Assembly (NCBI GenBank): GCA_033816765.1
Contig: CM066288.1
Coordinates: 2,294,001 to 2,358,000, forward strand
DNA length: 64,000 nt
Reading direction: 5' to 3'
From: Nothopassalora personata
Taxonomy: Eukaryota; Ascomycota; Dothideomycetes; Mycosphaerellales; Mycosphaerellaceae
Shown here: in pieces, positions 45,905 through 57,500 of the stretch
Layout of the letters: each line of letters starts with the position of its first letter
How positions within the stretch are numbered: the first letter of the stretch is position 1
Notes under the pieces: generated by a model
Told to the model about the DNA's origin: nothing
What the model saw: only the letters and a program-made list of their open reading frames with translations
Database searches by the model: none
Translations under genes and position numbers: made by a program

Positions 45905-46930
45905 TCATAAATCCATCGCTAGAAGCGCCGGATCGACCGCATAACTATCCTTAAGAACGTAACAACTGCGAAAGATTGCGCTATAGTCGATGCCGTGCGA
46001 CTAACCGTCGTAAGCCGCCTTAAGAAACACCTTAAACTTAGCCTACTAGTTATATTCACTATACTCCGGCATTATATAAGCGTGCTGTCTAATCCACCTC
46101 TTTAGTAGACGAAACGTCTTCTTAATTAGATTATAATCCGGTAAGTACGGCGGCAAGAACAGTATCCTTACGCTAGCCTCTTCGTATATAGCTTCGATAT
46201 TAACACGATCGTGTATTACGCAGTTGTCTATAACAATAACTGACCGTAGCGTAGGGTAGCGGCTACACTGCGGTAGCACGTATAGCATTAACCACTCGAT
46301 GAAGTCTACCTTCTTTACGCTACTAGGCTTAATTAGCGGATTCGCTAGATACCCCTCGACAGTATATACCGGTAACATAGTGAATCGCTCGCTATAATGG
46401 AGGTGTTAAGGGTCGTATGCCGGCATGCCTCTTAGGCTCTAGCTACGCGTCCGGTAGGCTACCTTATTACTATAGTATGTCTTATTAATATACACTAATT
46501 AGTCCTCCTTATGTTACTATAGCAGGCCTTTAAACATCGCCCTTACTATAGGGTTGCGCTGCTCCGCGATGCGCGATATCTTCTTCTTCGAGAAGTCCTT
46601 ACTACTTAGTAGGCGATCTATTGTCTTAGATGTTATAAGCACGCTAAACTTAGCGTATAAGAAGTACACTAGCTCTTTAGACTAGTACGTACTCTTTGCC
46701 ACAACGATATCTAGCAACTAGTCGCGCATATAAGGTTTAATTAACCGTGGTCTACCTCCTTCTACTAGCTATACTGTTCTAGTCGCTCTAAAGCGCTTAA
46801 TCCGCACCTAGATAGTACTGCGCGACCCCCTATTGTCTACTAATAACAACTGGACTACTAACGGTATAAGCTAATCGTTCTCGAGACACTATTAAATAAG
46901 GTTCTAATCTTAAATAGATAATGGCGCCAT
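45905..46930 (-). pseudogene. Tc1/mariner-type DDE transposase fossil
   Basis: Starts near ATG 46,930. The N-terminal helix-turn-helix region reads RIKRFRATRTV then LVEGGRPRLIKPYMRD (about 46,790-46,730). The DDE core is open 46,378-46,046: SVIVIDNCVIHDRVNIEAIY, ASVRILFLPPYLPDYNLIKK, TFRLLKRWIRQHAY. The central Asp (IDNC) is intact. The first catalytic position reads YINKTYYSNKVAYR where the family has Asp-Glu, and the third reads DYNLIKKTF where the family has Glu, so Asp-to-Asn and Glu-to-Lys changes removed two of three catalytic acids, both G-to-A as RIP predicts. The transposase is therefore inactive even apart from its stops. Confidence 0.85.
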
Positions 46931-47223
46931 GGCTACGATAGGGGGTCGCGCAACGACGGTAAGGCCTCCGGACACGTAGACAACGAGTGCGCTAGATAGA
47001 GCGAGCAACAACACCTTATTTCTAGCAAAACTGGTAGTACTGAGGCTTTAAAACGAAGAGATATAACGATAATAAGGTATAGGAGGCTTAAGATTGATTT
47101 GCTAACTAACTAGGTAGGTCCGAATCCCCGCAGTCCCGACCCTTTTGTCGCTTCGAATAGGGCCTAGAGAGTTAGCAATGCTTGAAGCGGGAGCGCGCGT
47201 TACGTACCTAATACTCCTAAAGA
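46931..47223. other. spacer left of copia element 2
   Basis: RIPed, with no gene seen. It should be contiguous with 53,918 onwards before the copia insertion. Confidence 0.5.
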
Positions 47224-47228
47224 GAATG

Positions 47229-47477
47229 TGTGAAACTAGTAGAGATGGAAGTTTGGAACTAGGGTATTAAGTCTAGAAATCAGGGTATGAAAAACCATGT
47301 TTATTACAAGTAGTGGCACCCTTAAGGTGCTTATATAAGTCTTCTTTTAATAAGAGGCCCTCAGTCCCTGTAATTCAGGTGCCTAATCTTATTTCCTAAG
47401 AACAAGTAATTACTACACTCAATTAGGTTATGTCACCCTTAAAACCTACTACCTATGTATTATCCTAGCGCTTTACA
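47229..47477 (-). repeat. 3' LTR of copia element 2
   Basis: 249 bp, partner of 53,664-53,912. Its last ~120 bases are heavily C-to-T/G-to-A changed relative to the right copy, while its first ~130 bases are the less mutated of the two. Confidence 0.92.
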
Positions 47478-48649
47478 CACCCCCTCACTCTACATAGGAA
47501 CTAAGTAGAGTGATCTTGGCGCTAAGGACCTTTATATCCTTCATGACCTTGTTTATGTTATCCTTAACTTCATAGATAAGGTCTTCGATAACTCCCTCCT
47601 AACTAGTAAGAGTACCCTTTATCTTCTTTTTCGGGGTTTCCTCTTTATTAGTTTCTTCGTCTTAGGGTGCCTCTCTCTTCTTAGAGGCCATTCCCTTCTT
47701 TAGAGTAGACTTGATTATGCTCTGTTAAATACCCTAAAGCAGCTTAGTAAGGTTATTAATGTTGTAGGTAGGTACATAATCCTCATTTCCTAGAGTAGTA
47801 CTCTTATACCAATCCAGGGACTGCTTTCTGATTTCCACCCTAGAATCATAACTAAGGTCGCTACGGATGCCTAAGAATTGCTTAATAAGTCTAAGGATAG
47901 GCTCAAAGGCCTTATTTTTCTCTCTAAGGTTAAATTCAGGGAGGCGAGGTTTTCGTCCTTTAGCGAGGGTACTAAGTGACCTATAGACGTAGTTTCGGAT
48001 TTAGCTCTTCTACTTAGAGTCCTTATACGCCTTATTCTGAGCCTTTTGCTTGTCCTCTAATACCTCTTTTGTAGGGGTCTTCTTTGCCCCGTACTTCTTT
48101 CTTAGGCCACTGTACGGCTTAGTATCGGACTCGTAGCCTATCTCCTAGCTCGCCTTAAGGAGTCGTTAGAATTCTTTAATAGACATAGAGGACTTGTTTC
48201 TAGGGTTTAAGGGTTCTTCTTTAGGTGTGGTTAGTAGAGGTGGCGCGTTCTTAGGCTCGACTAGACCTAAATTAAGTAGTGTAGGTGTCTCAACTTCTAA
48301 AATGGGCTCTATTTTAAGGGTTCTAATACTTATGTTCTAGTGTTCTAGGATGTAGTCGTACCCTAGTATAGTGGTTGAAGGGTGACTGACTAAGCTAAGG
48401 GGCTACCTAGTAAGGAGATTAACGGCGGTGCGAAGTGGATTGTAAAAGAGAGGGTTGCTAGAAGGATTGAGAAATTAGATATAGGCTATATTCGCGCTAA
48501 GCATGTAAGGTTATTGCGTCATAAGTGCGTGTAACCGTTAGGTGAGCTTTGCTGCGAGTTGTGGGCCTTATATTATTCTTAGAAGTCCTTTAGTCCTCTC
48601 TAGTTGTAAAGGTAGGGTGTCCTTAGCCCCTAGCTAAATGAATTGCGAG

Positions 48650-51600
48650 TGTTCATTTTAGAAGTAAAGTAAAGATAGCACCCCCCAGCTATTAAAGCGA
48701 GGGTATGCCTGTTTGCTAATCTCCTAAATTAAGGTGATTAACAAACCGCTAGTGCTATTAAGGAGTTAGGACCTTAGTTAGACCGTCCGCGGCCATCTCC
48801 TATGTCCTTATCCAGCTAATTTTAAGACGTCCTACTTAGTACTGTTCCCTAAGCTAGCATTGTTAGACGTCTACATGCCTTATCTTAGTATTAATTCTGC
48901 CATTTAGGGTCTTGACAATCCTTATGGTCTGCTAGTTATTATAGTATAGCAGTATCCGATTCTCCAATTTGAGGGTAACTGCACTAAAGAGCCTATCCCA
49001 CTATAGGACCTCTAAGGCGGCGTGACTAAGGGCATATAGCTCTAATTCAGTGCTTGATTTTGTGACCATTCCCTGCTTAACTGCTCTCTAGTCGATGATC
49101 CCCTTAAAAAGGAAAAAGACAAAGGCCTTACTTAATCTGCGAGTTTCCTTGTCGTCGGCAAATAATGTATCTAAGGCCCTATAGAATTCTAGTAGCGTTG
49201 AGTCCGAGGGTTTAGGTAGGCCGTAGTACTTAATCGAATAATCTATAGTGTAGAGAAGGTATTGAATTAAGTGTCTCACTGCCCTAAGAGCCTCCTTTGT
49301 AGGGTTGGTTAGGTACTAAGAAAGAAGAGAGACTAAAAAGGATATATTAGGGCGCGTTTCCACTGCTACGAAGTTCACCGATCCTACTTAGGACCTGTAA
49401 ACGTTAATCTCTTCCGTAGTGGCCTAAAGTTTATTTCTAAGGCCGACATATCCCCCTAGTAGGGGAGTTTCTGTTAAGGGGATGTCGCAATGTATAGCAC
49501 GCCCACGACCTGCCAGTCGTAGATGAACTAATTCTTGCCTTTTGTTCAAGACGCATCGCGCGTCGCAAGGTGTACTCATGCGTGTCACGTGCGGCTTGGC
49601 AGCCGGTCGCGACCGCATGTCACATGCAAGGCCACATGTAGGGGTTAGCCACTGGGCTGCCCCTTACAGTTTCAATCCTCTTCTCCGGTCTTGAGATACC
49701 GTAGCGATAACTAATCTTCTCGATATAGGCCTTCTAATTAAGTTTAAGGATCCGCTGTTAACGATTGCGAGTGATGTGAATCCCGTAGAACTATTCAATA
49801 GGTCCTATTACCTTTATCTCGTATTTGTTAGTTAGTCCTTAAACAAGCTCCTTAGCTCTTAATTCGGATTTTAAGGGCTAAGTAAAGCAAATATCATCTA
49901 CATAGAAGAAAACCAGGACTGAAAATTCCCTGTTAATAAAGAGACAGTCCGTAACTTTAGACAGGCCGAGGTCGTTAAGGGTGTTTTTAAGCTCTAAATA
50001 CCATAGCAGAGGGGACTCCTTAAATCCGTAAAGGGCTTTATGGCACCTTAGAAGTTTTCCTTCCTTCTTGAATCCTTTAGGGGCATATATATATACTAGC
50101 GATGGCATAGGGGCATTAAGAAACGCGTTTACGGCGTCCATCTGCAGTGTCTCAAGGTCAAAATAGGCCACTAGGGCCATTATATACCTAAAGAGTCTTG
50201 CATAAAGGGTTGCTACGTAGGTTTCCCCTATAGCGTCCTTTTAATCGCCTCGAGCGCACACTCGAGCCTTGCATTTTAGGAGTTCTACGTTTTAGTTAAG
50301 CTTGTATTTCTATACCTAAGTCATTAACGTTATCGGGTGTCCTGCTGCTTCGACCTTATTACACTAAGACAGGGTGTTTGTCGTAAATTACTTCTTAAAT
50401 TCTTCAACACTTGCTGCCCTAAATGCTTCCCTATAAGGGTGTGTGTTAAGGTCCTTCTATCGCTTTAGTTTAGGGGGTAGTGTGTTCCCTGTTCCGGTTG
50501 TTTTAGACGATGTAGTTAAGGTATTACTCTCTTAAGGTCCCTTTGAGAGAGCAGCTAAGACTTTAATCCTTTCAATAGCAAGAATCGAGTGTACTCGTTC
50601 TTCGTCGTACCTCGGTTTCTTGTTCTAATAGATTGTGTCGTAGATATCCTTAGAGTCTAGAGTTTCAGGTCTAGGTCTAATTAATCCTCTTAACTTATAT
50701 ATATCCCCTAGAGGAACGAATGGTCTAAATAGCTAGAGTTGGGTTTCTGGACCTATTTGCGGATCTGGTTACAAAGTTTAGGGGTGTATCCATTAATGAT
50801 TAAATTCCGATTCCCTTATTTCAATCGGATTATTATATAGGATTTCCTTATCTACCTCTTCTTAAGGTATGCTGTCCCCTACCCCCTAAGCTTGAGGGGT
50901 AGTCGAAAGGTCAATTGTTAATAGCAATTCCTTAAATTGTCCCTCATAGGCTAGCCTTAGAGGTTCTACGTTACATAGAAGTCTCTCGTTGTCTTAAATA
51001 GCCAGTCCGAGGTTAACGTCGTACAGGCCCTCGTACCTTAACTTCTCATTAAAGGTAACATCCCTAGATCTTATAACTTGTCTATAGGATAGTATCTAGA
51101 TTCGGTAGATGTTGTAACCTTCAAATCCAACTAAGTAACCGATGTAGCATCGAGAATCTATTTTGTGGGCGCGTAGGCGTTCTTTCTTATTCGTCTTATA
51201 AGCGTATGCCCTAGAACCTATTTTATAGATATAAGCAAGGCTTGGCTTAATGCCCGTAGCTGCTTTAAATAGGGTCCTCTAGCCTAACTTCTTAGATAGT
51301 GTTCTGTTTATAAGGTAAGCAGCTATTGTGACAATCTTAGGCTATAGGTTTAAAGGTAGGCCTGCTGACAATGTTAATGCCCTAGCAGTAATAATTAAGT
51401 GCTTTCCGGATATTTCTACTAGGTCCTAAGCGGGCACATAGGGGGCAGTTAGTTTCTAAGTAACCCCGTCTCTTAGTAGCTAAGACTTGAATACTACCCC
51501 GTAGGCCTTGTCGTTGTCTAAATACAGTACGGTAAGTAACCTTCTAAAGGATCGAATGAACCTTGTAAGTTCTAGGTATGCCTCTATTACGTTCTCCTAG

Positions 51601-53600
51601 GTTCTTCGAGGAAAATTCCAGTTGAATTAAAGTCCTATATCCTTATCGCTAGTATAGAAGGTATATCGATCCCTATTGTACCCTACATCGAATTCCATAA
51701 GGTTAATTGAGATGTTCTTAAGTATCGACGGAGGTCGTATCTTAATCCTAGACCTTCGAGATATCCTCTTATGTCCTTTTAAGAGGGCACAAGATTCGCA
51801 CTCGTTGGTTTTAGGTGGTTCCTCTAATCCTACAATCTTAATGCCCTTCACTGCGTCTTGTAGGTACATTATACGCTCTGGCCTAGGGTGTCTAAGGACC
51901 TTATAGTAGTCCTTCATTGTCCTCGGTACTGCAGGTAGGGGTATACGGCTCCTAGCTATTGCTACGCTCCTTAATTGTCATTTTAGAGCCTCTACAACTA
52001 AAAGTGGGGTACTATCTTCGGATACAGGCCACTTAGTAATCGTTACAGGGTCTCCTTTTGCTAGAGTATCTACATTCAGGTATAGCAGATCCCCTAATCT
52101 ATGGACCTTTGCCACCCTAGCATTGTTTCTGTCATACTAAATATCTATACGCTCGTCTAAGAATAGACCTTTCTTTCGCATTTAAGGGAGTGAGATAATA
52201 TTACAGTGAAATCCTAGAATGTAGAGGGTATTCTTAAGGTTTAAGGTGACTAGGTGTCTATCTAGTAACTTGATACGGACCTTTGCGGTACCCTTAACTA
52301 CTCCTCGAAGGGTAGTAGCCGCTGCGTAGACTAGTGTATCCTTAGGGATTGATTCTAGGGTGAATTCGGCCTTCGTAGGTTTATTGATTATGTGTACGTT
52401 AGACCCCCCATCTAGCAGCTAGGAGTCCTCCTCCGATAAGTTGTTAGAGGAGTATACTCCCTAGGTCTTAATTGCGCGTAGTCCGTATAACCCTCTAGGT
52501 CTCGAATCCGTTCCCTCTATTCTTTAGTCTTTGTTAGAGTTAGACTAAAGATCCTTTATAAGTTTAAGGGCCTTAGGATCCTTATATCTGCTTGCCTAGC
52601 GCTTGCAGAACTAAGGATTGTCCCTTAGATACTTGCGGTAGGTCTTTAGCTAACCTTTCTAGGTATTGTCTATGCTTTCCTAGGGTGGTCGTAAGTTATA
52701 ATTAACGATATTGCATTTTCCAAGGAATAGGCATGCTTTATTAGGAGGTTTTCCAGTCATTTTAGCACATGTTCGCCTTAAGCGATCCCTCGTTGTCTTT
52801 TCTAGGGGATGACTAGTAGTCTATTAATCCCTAGGGTTCCTTCTAGCAAACTTAAGACACCTCTAAACAGCGTCTTTAAGGTCTTTACTCAATTCCGCAA
52901 TGATTCTGCCTTTAGCTACATCGATAGTGTCCTCAATTATGCGGCATAGGTCATCTTTTATGTATAGGGCAAGTAGATGGCCCCTCTGTCTAAGCTTTCG
53001 GTTAAGCTCGAGCCACTTCATGAGAAATTGGTCGATATTCTTACTCTTAGGTCCCTTTATAAGCTTATTGTGTTGGCTCTAAAGAATCACCCTTCTGCTC
53101 TTAGTCTTAGGCTCTAGTTTAGCTTTGATGTATGTCCACTAAGTAGAGAGGGTATCTAGTCGGCTGAGAAGGTCGTTGAGGTACATTTATAGAATGGTCC
53201 TCTCGAAGTAGGATTTTAGGGAGCGTTTGCGAGTTACAAAGTCCTCGTATTCTTTCTTCTAATCCCTATACATCGTATACCGGAGGTTGTACGATGTGCT
53301 AATTCTACTAAACAGGGTCTATGTAGCTACATTATCGTCTTTAGCAGGAGGGTTTAGTAGAGGGCCTATAACTGGTTCCTAAGGTTTAGGCAATAGATCG
53401 AGATCTATTTCCTAGGTTGTCGTACCGTCCTATAACTTCCCTTCTATATACTTCCACAAGTCTATTCTAACTGCTTTAGCCTAAGTCTAAAGGTAGAAGT
53501 CATTAAACATAGAGGGATTATAGTAGTTTAGTTCCTTTAATTGTCGCAGCGGACGGGTGGTCCTAAAGGTATTGCCTAAGGTCTATTGTATACCTCGATT
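48650..53600 (-). pseudogene. copia element 2 gag-pol remnant
   Basis: Minus-strand order, right to left: gag (about 53,600-52,500, poorly readable); protease LLDGGSNVHIINK (about 52,430-52,390); GAG-pre-integrase and integrase start (open 51,917-51,627, with CESCALLKGHKRI, the CxxC of the zinc domain); reverse transcriptase (open 50,180-49,878, FDLETLQMDAVNAFLNAPMP, HKALYGFKESPLLWY, FFYVDDICFT); RNase H (open 49,279-49,088, HLIQYLLYTIDYSIKYYGLP, then STELELYALSHAA, about 49,050). RIP stops occur throughout. The connection between RT and RNase H is split by a 158-bp insertion (49,482-49,639). Confidence 0.85.
49477..49644. mobile_element. 158-bp un-RIPed insertion with 5-bp duplication AGGGG
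   Basis: Bases 49,482-49,639 are flanked by AGGGG (49,477-49,481 and 49,640-49,644) and are rich in CpA/TpG and CpG, unlike the RIPed copia around them. Discounting the insert and one AGGGG restores the minus-strand copia frame (ANPLTETPLLGGYVGLRNK). No TG...CA or clear terminal inverted repeats were found, so the element type is open: a SINE-like, miniature LTR or other short non-autonomous element. The short open frame across it (49,424-49,618) is chance. Confidence 0.7.
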
Positions 53601-53663
53601 AGGTCTAATAGATATGTGCAATTCCGAATAGAGACCCTAAGTTGCTTAACTCGGGCTTATAAC

Positions 53664-53912
53664 TATGAAACTAGTGGAGATGGAAGTTTGGAACTAGGGT
53701 ATTAAGTCTAGAAATTAGGGTATAAAAAACCATGTTTATTACAAGTAGTAGCACCCTTAAGGTGCTTATATAAGTCTTCTTTTGATAAGAGGCCCTCAAT
53801 CCCTGTAATTCAGGTGCCTAATCTCATTTCCCAAGAACAAGTAATTACCACACTCAATCAGGTTATGTCACCCTCAAAACCTGCTACCCATGCATCATCC
53901 TGGCGCTTTACA
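53664..53912 (-). repeat. 5' LTR of copia element 2
   Basis: 249 bp. The inner part (to about 53,790) carries RIP-type changes relative to the left copy; the outer part and the sequence beyond it are clean. Confidence 0.92.
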
Positions 53913-53917
53913 GAATG

Positions 53918-54593
53918 TCTCTGCCCAAAACGCCCAGCGCCAAAGTCAGACTCTCAGTCTAATCACATCACTCGTCTCATCCACGCGCTTAAACTCATCC
54001 TATTCAATCACTCAACCTCACTGCTCATGCCGCTGCTCATGTCCGCCGCGCCGCCTCACCCAGATTCGAGAAGAAAACACATCATCCGACTTACCCTTAG
54101 CACAACGCTCAGCACGACGCTTAGCGCGATGCTTCCGAATTGTCTGCCGTACCTTCTTAGCAGCCACCTTATCCTTCGCAACGATCGCCGCCTGACGCAC
54201 TTGGCCTTAAATGAAACGCTCTCGGGTAAAACCTCCCATCGTAAAGCCGTCGTCCAGCTCCTCTACGGTGGTGATCATGTTTAGGTGGTTGCGCTCGAAG
54301 TAATGGTAGACGTGGTTCATGTTCGGCTCCTGCGAAGCAGAAATCTGTTAGTTGGCTTCATAGATTACGTTAGAACTATGGTAGAGCTGGTAGCGATGCT
54401 GTCCCTAGATACATACCATGGTATGGATGATATTGAACGGCTTATCCAAATCCTAAGTATCCTTGAAATAGATTTTGATGATGTGCTTGTCCTCGGGCCA
54501 GATCTCTAGGCCCTTGGGTAGACACTTGTAGCCCTTGGTGCACATGCCTGCCCAGTAGACGCTGCTACCGACCGGTGGTAAGTTAAGGATAAG
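53918..54593 (-). pseudogene. 3' part of an unrecognised intron-containing gene
   Basis: On the minus strand, 54,590 to the TGA at about 54,018 reads GMCTKGYKCLPKGLEIWPED, HIIKIYFKDT and DLDKPFNIIHTM. A likely intron follows (GTATGTATCTAGGG...CTAACAG...TTCGCAG, about 54,420-54,332), then NHVYHYFERNHLNMITTVEE, LDDGFTMGGFTRERF and a Lys/Arg-rich tail (KKVRQTIRKHRAKRRAERC) to a natural stop. Two lone TAG/TAA codons suggest light RIP. The 5' part is removed where gypsy A begins (54,594), and copia element 2 lies just past the 3' end. No family assigned; the basic tail suggests nucleic-acid or nucleolar association. Confidence 0.5.
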
Positions 54594-57500
54594 TTAATAA
54601 GGGACGGAAGGGAGATTAAGGACTTAGGCGACTTAGTTAAAGTTACAATTAATCTTAACGATAAACTCTACGAGAGAGCTCTAGAGCGACGATACGACTC
54701 TAAGGTATCTAGAAAAGCCGGATATATACTAGGTTACGACAAGCGAAATAATAGAGGCTTTAGCAACGTTTACGACAATAATAAGCCTAAGAACTATACG
54801 CTATACTATAGACTATAACTAATAGAGCTCGACGTTACCTAAAAGGGTCGTAAGATTAAGAATATAGGCAAATTTAGGCCTAAGAGTTTAAAAGGAAGCA
54901 TTACCTACTATACCTATAGTAAAGAAGGCTATATAGCGAGGGACTACTATAGTAAAAAAATAGTACGCCGTAAGTAGTTTAATATAATACAACTAGGAAC
55001 TAGTAAACTCGAGAGTAGTATTAGATTACCGGATAATACCGACTATACTCGAGGAGTAGCGGAGAGAATTAGTAACGGAAGCAATATACCTCTCCTAGAC
55101 CCCTTATAAGGACGAGGACAATACTATAGTTATAAGAACTACCTACAATAGTTTAATAACATCTAACGGACCGGACTACTAAAACGAGCCTACGATAAGG
55201 AAAAAGAAATATAAGCGTAGCGCGATAAAATTCTCGAAGAACTAGAATACGATATATTACGTACCTAGGACGATAGCGTCCTAGGGAGACTTCGACAAAT
55301 TAAAGACTATATTAAGAATGCCCTTAATAAGCTCGACGAGCTTAAAGCGATCTACGAGGAAAGTAGCGAAAGAAGCCTAGGAAATACGCGCGACTAGTTA
55401 AGTACTTAATAGTAGAATATTACTAGCTAAATCGACACTTACGAGAAACAGAACTAGACGTTTAGAATAATAGTACGTAGAGTCGACTATAAGATCGAAT
55501 CTAAATCTCGAAATAGTTATAGAAGCCTTTATTAGCGATTCTATTACTAAGACTCGTATTAGGTTTACTACTCCGCTAAATTAGGAGTAGGGTATTAGCC
55601 TTAGTAACCGCGAGGAACCCTAGAAGCAATATATCGACAAAACGCTACGCTCTAGGAAGTAGATATAGATAAATCCTATTTCGATAACGATAGAAGTAAT
55701 AAGGAAAACTAGGACCTAGGATAGAACGGATTATAGTTACCGGGACTATAGGAATAAAGTTAAGAAACTACCGGGCTAGATACTATTAAAGAGGATTAGG
55801 ATCCGGACGAATTAAGCGAAGAAGATTCCTCCGAAGGAGAAGAGAGCGATACTAACGACAATAACGAATAACTAACCTTTACGATCGATACACCTAAGAA
55901 GCTATACGATATAATTGTTTATCTATAGAGAAGGTATAAAGAATTCCTACTAAAAATATCGGGACGACGAGTACTATATCTAAACGAGTTCGATAAAACC
56001 CTTAATATATTACGAGTAATAGCTTAGATATACCTAATTATAAGTATTATAGAGAATCTCGCGATAGTAGTTACCGAACGACTACCTTTAGGAAGTAGAA
56101 TAATAGGTACTAGCTACCTTATACCGTTAGGAATATTTATATTAAACAAATTAGGTAATATAGTATAACACGTACGCGCACTCTACTTAGAAACGTGAAA
56201 GATCTAGGAACGTAACCGAGAAAATGCATAGAGACTAAGCGCTTCGCTATAGGTTTAAGCCGAAGCCTTACGGTACGAAATGTAATATTCTACCTAATAG
56301 TTGGGAAAAGGATTGACTCCTTAGGAATAAGCGACTAAAAGGAGTTATATAACATAAGAAAGGCTTAAGTATTACTAATAGTAGAAGCAGTCTTCCGAAT
56401 ATAAGCAATCATTAATAGTTATAGGACTAAGGTTATAATTAATTCCGGAGCGAGCGGGAATTTTACCTCCGAAACATTTATAAGGACTAAAGGGATCGTA
56501 ACCCGAAAGAAAGACGAAGGGTATAAATTAATCGTAGTAGACGGATTATCCTTACCTAGTATAGAGCGAGAGACGATACCGCTACTACTAGCAATCTAAT
56601 AGTACTATAAGGAGATTATCTTAGATATTACTAATATAGCTAGTTATAACATCGTATTAGGTATACCTTAGTTAAGAAAGCATAATCTAATAGTCGACTA
56701 GAAGAGAGGAGTACTTATATTTAGGGAATACGATTGCGTTATCGATATTTAGCCTACGTAGTAGTAGCGTTTATTAGTAGATAAGGTAAAGAAACAGCTA
56801 AACGAGATATAGCTTACGCTAACTAGAAGGATAGAAGAACTACCTTCGACCGGGATAGACACTAGCATAGGAGCGCCGGGTTACGAAGTTACTAGAAGTA
56901 ATAGAAGTAACGTACTATCGAAGGATACTAACATCTTAGAGTTAAATATTCCTAAGGAGTATTGTAAGTAGTCGCGACTCTTTAAAGAGGAAAGAGGCAA
57001 AACCGCCTTACCTAAGTACCGCCTATAGGATTATAAGATTAACATTTAGCTAGGGAAAGAGCCTCTATAGGGACCCCTATATTAAATGTCTAAGAAAGAG
57101 CTATAGACCCTACGAGAATAGCTAAAGGAGAAACTAGCTAAGGGATAGATAAGGAAATCTACCTCTAGTATAGGAGCTCTATATATATTTATTCTAGAAG
57201 CAAGCCGGAAGTTACGACTCGTATAAGACTATAGGAAGTTAAACGAGATTACAATTAAGAACCGATACCCGCTACCTAACATCAAAGAAGCATAAGATAG
57301 ATTAACCGAATTAGACTAGTATACTAAGATTAAACTACGAGATGCCTTCTACGCTATACAAATAGTAGAAGGAGAAGAATAGAAAACCGCCTTTAGGACA
57401 AGATACGGACTCTACAAATTCTTAGTTATGCTAATAGGATTAACTAACGTACCGGCATCCTACTAGGACCTTGTTAACGAAACACTTAGAGACCTACTTA

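Larger units (their letters stand above)
47224..53917 (-). mobile_element. RIPed Ty1/copia element 2 with TSD GAATG
   Basis: The element is 47,229-53,912 (6,684 bp), with GAATG at 47,224-47,228 and 53,913-53,917. The 249-bp LTRs end in TTTACA; the start is TGTGAAAC in the left copy and TATGAAAC in the right copy. Minus-strand orientation follows from the pol remnants and from the polypurine tract CACCCCCTC (plus strand) beside the left LTR at 47,478. All coding parts are RIPed. The LTR pair differs only by transitions, unevenly along its length. Confidence 0.92.

Noticed and set aside
53814..54284. 156-codon plus-strand frame
   Set aside because: Starts inside the copia LTR and runs antisense to the better supported minus-strand gene fragment.
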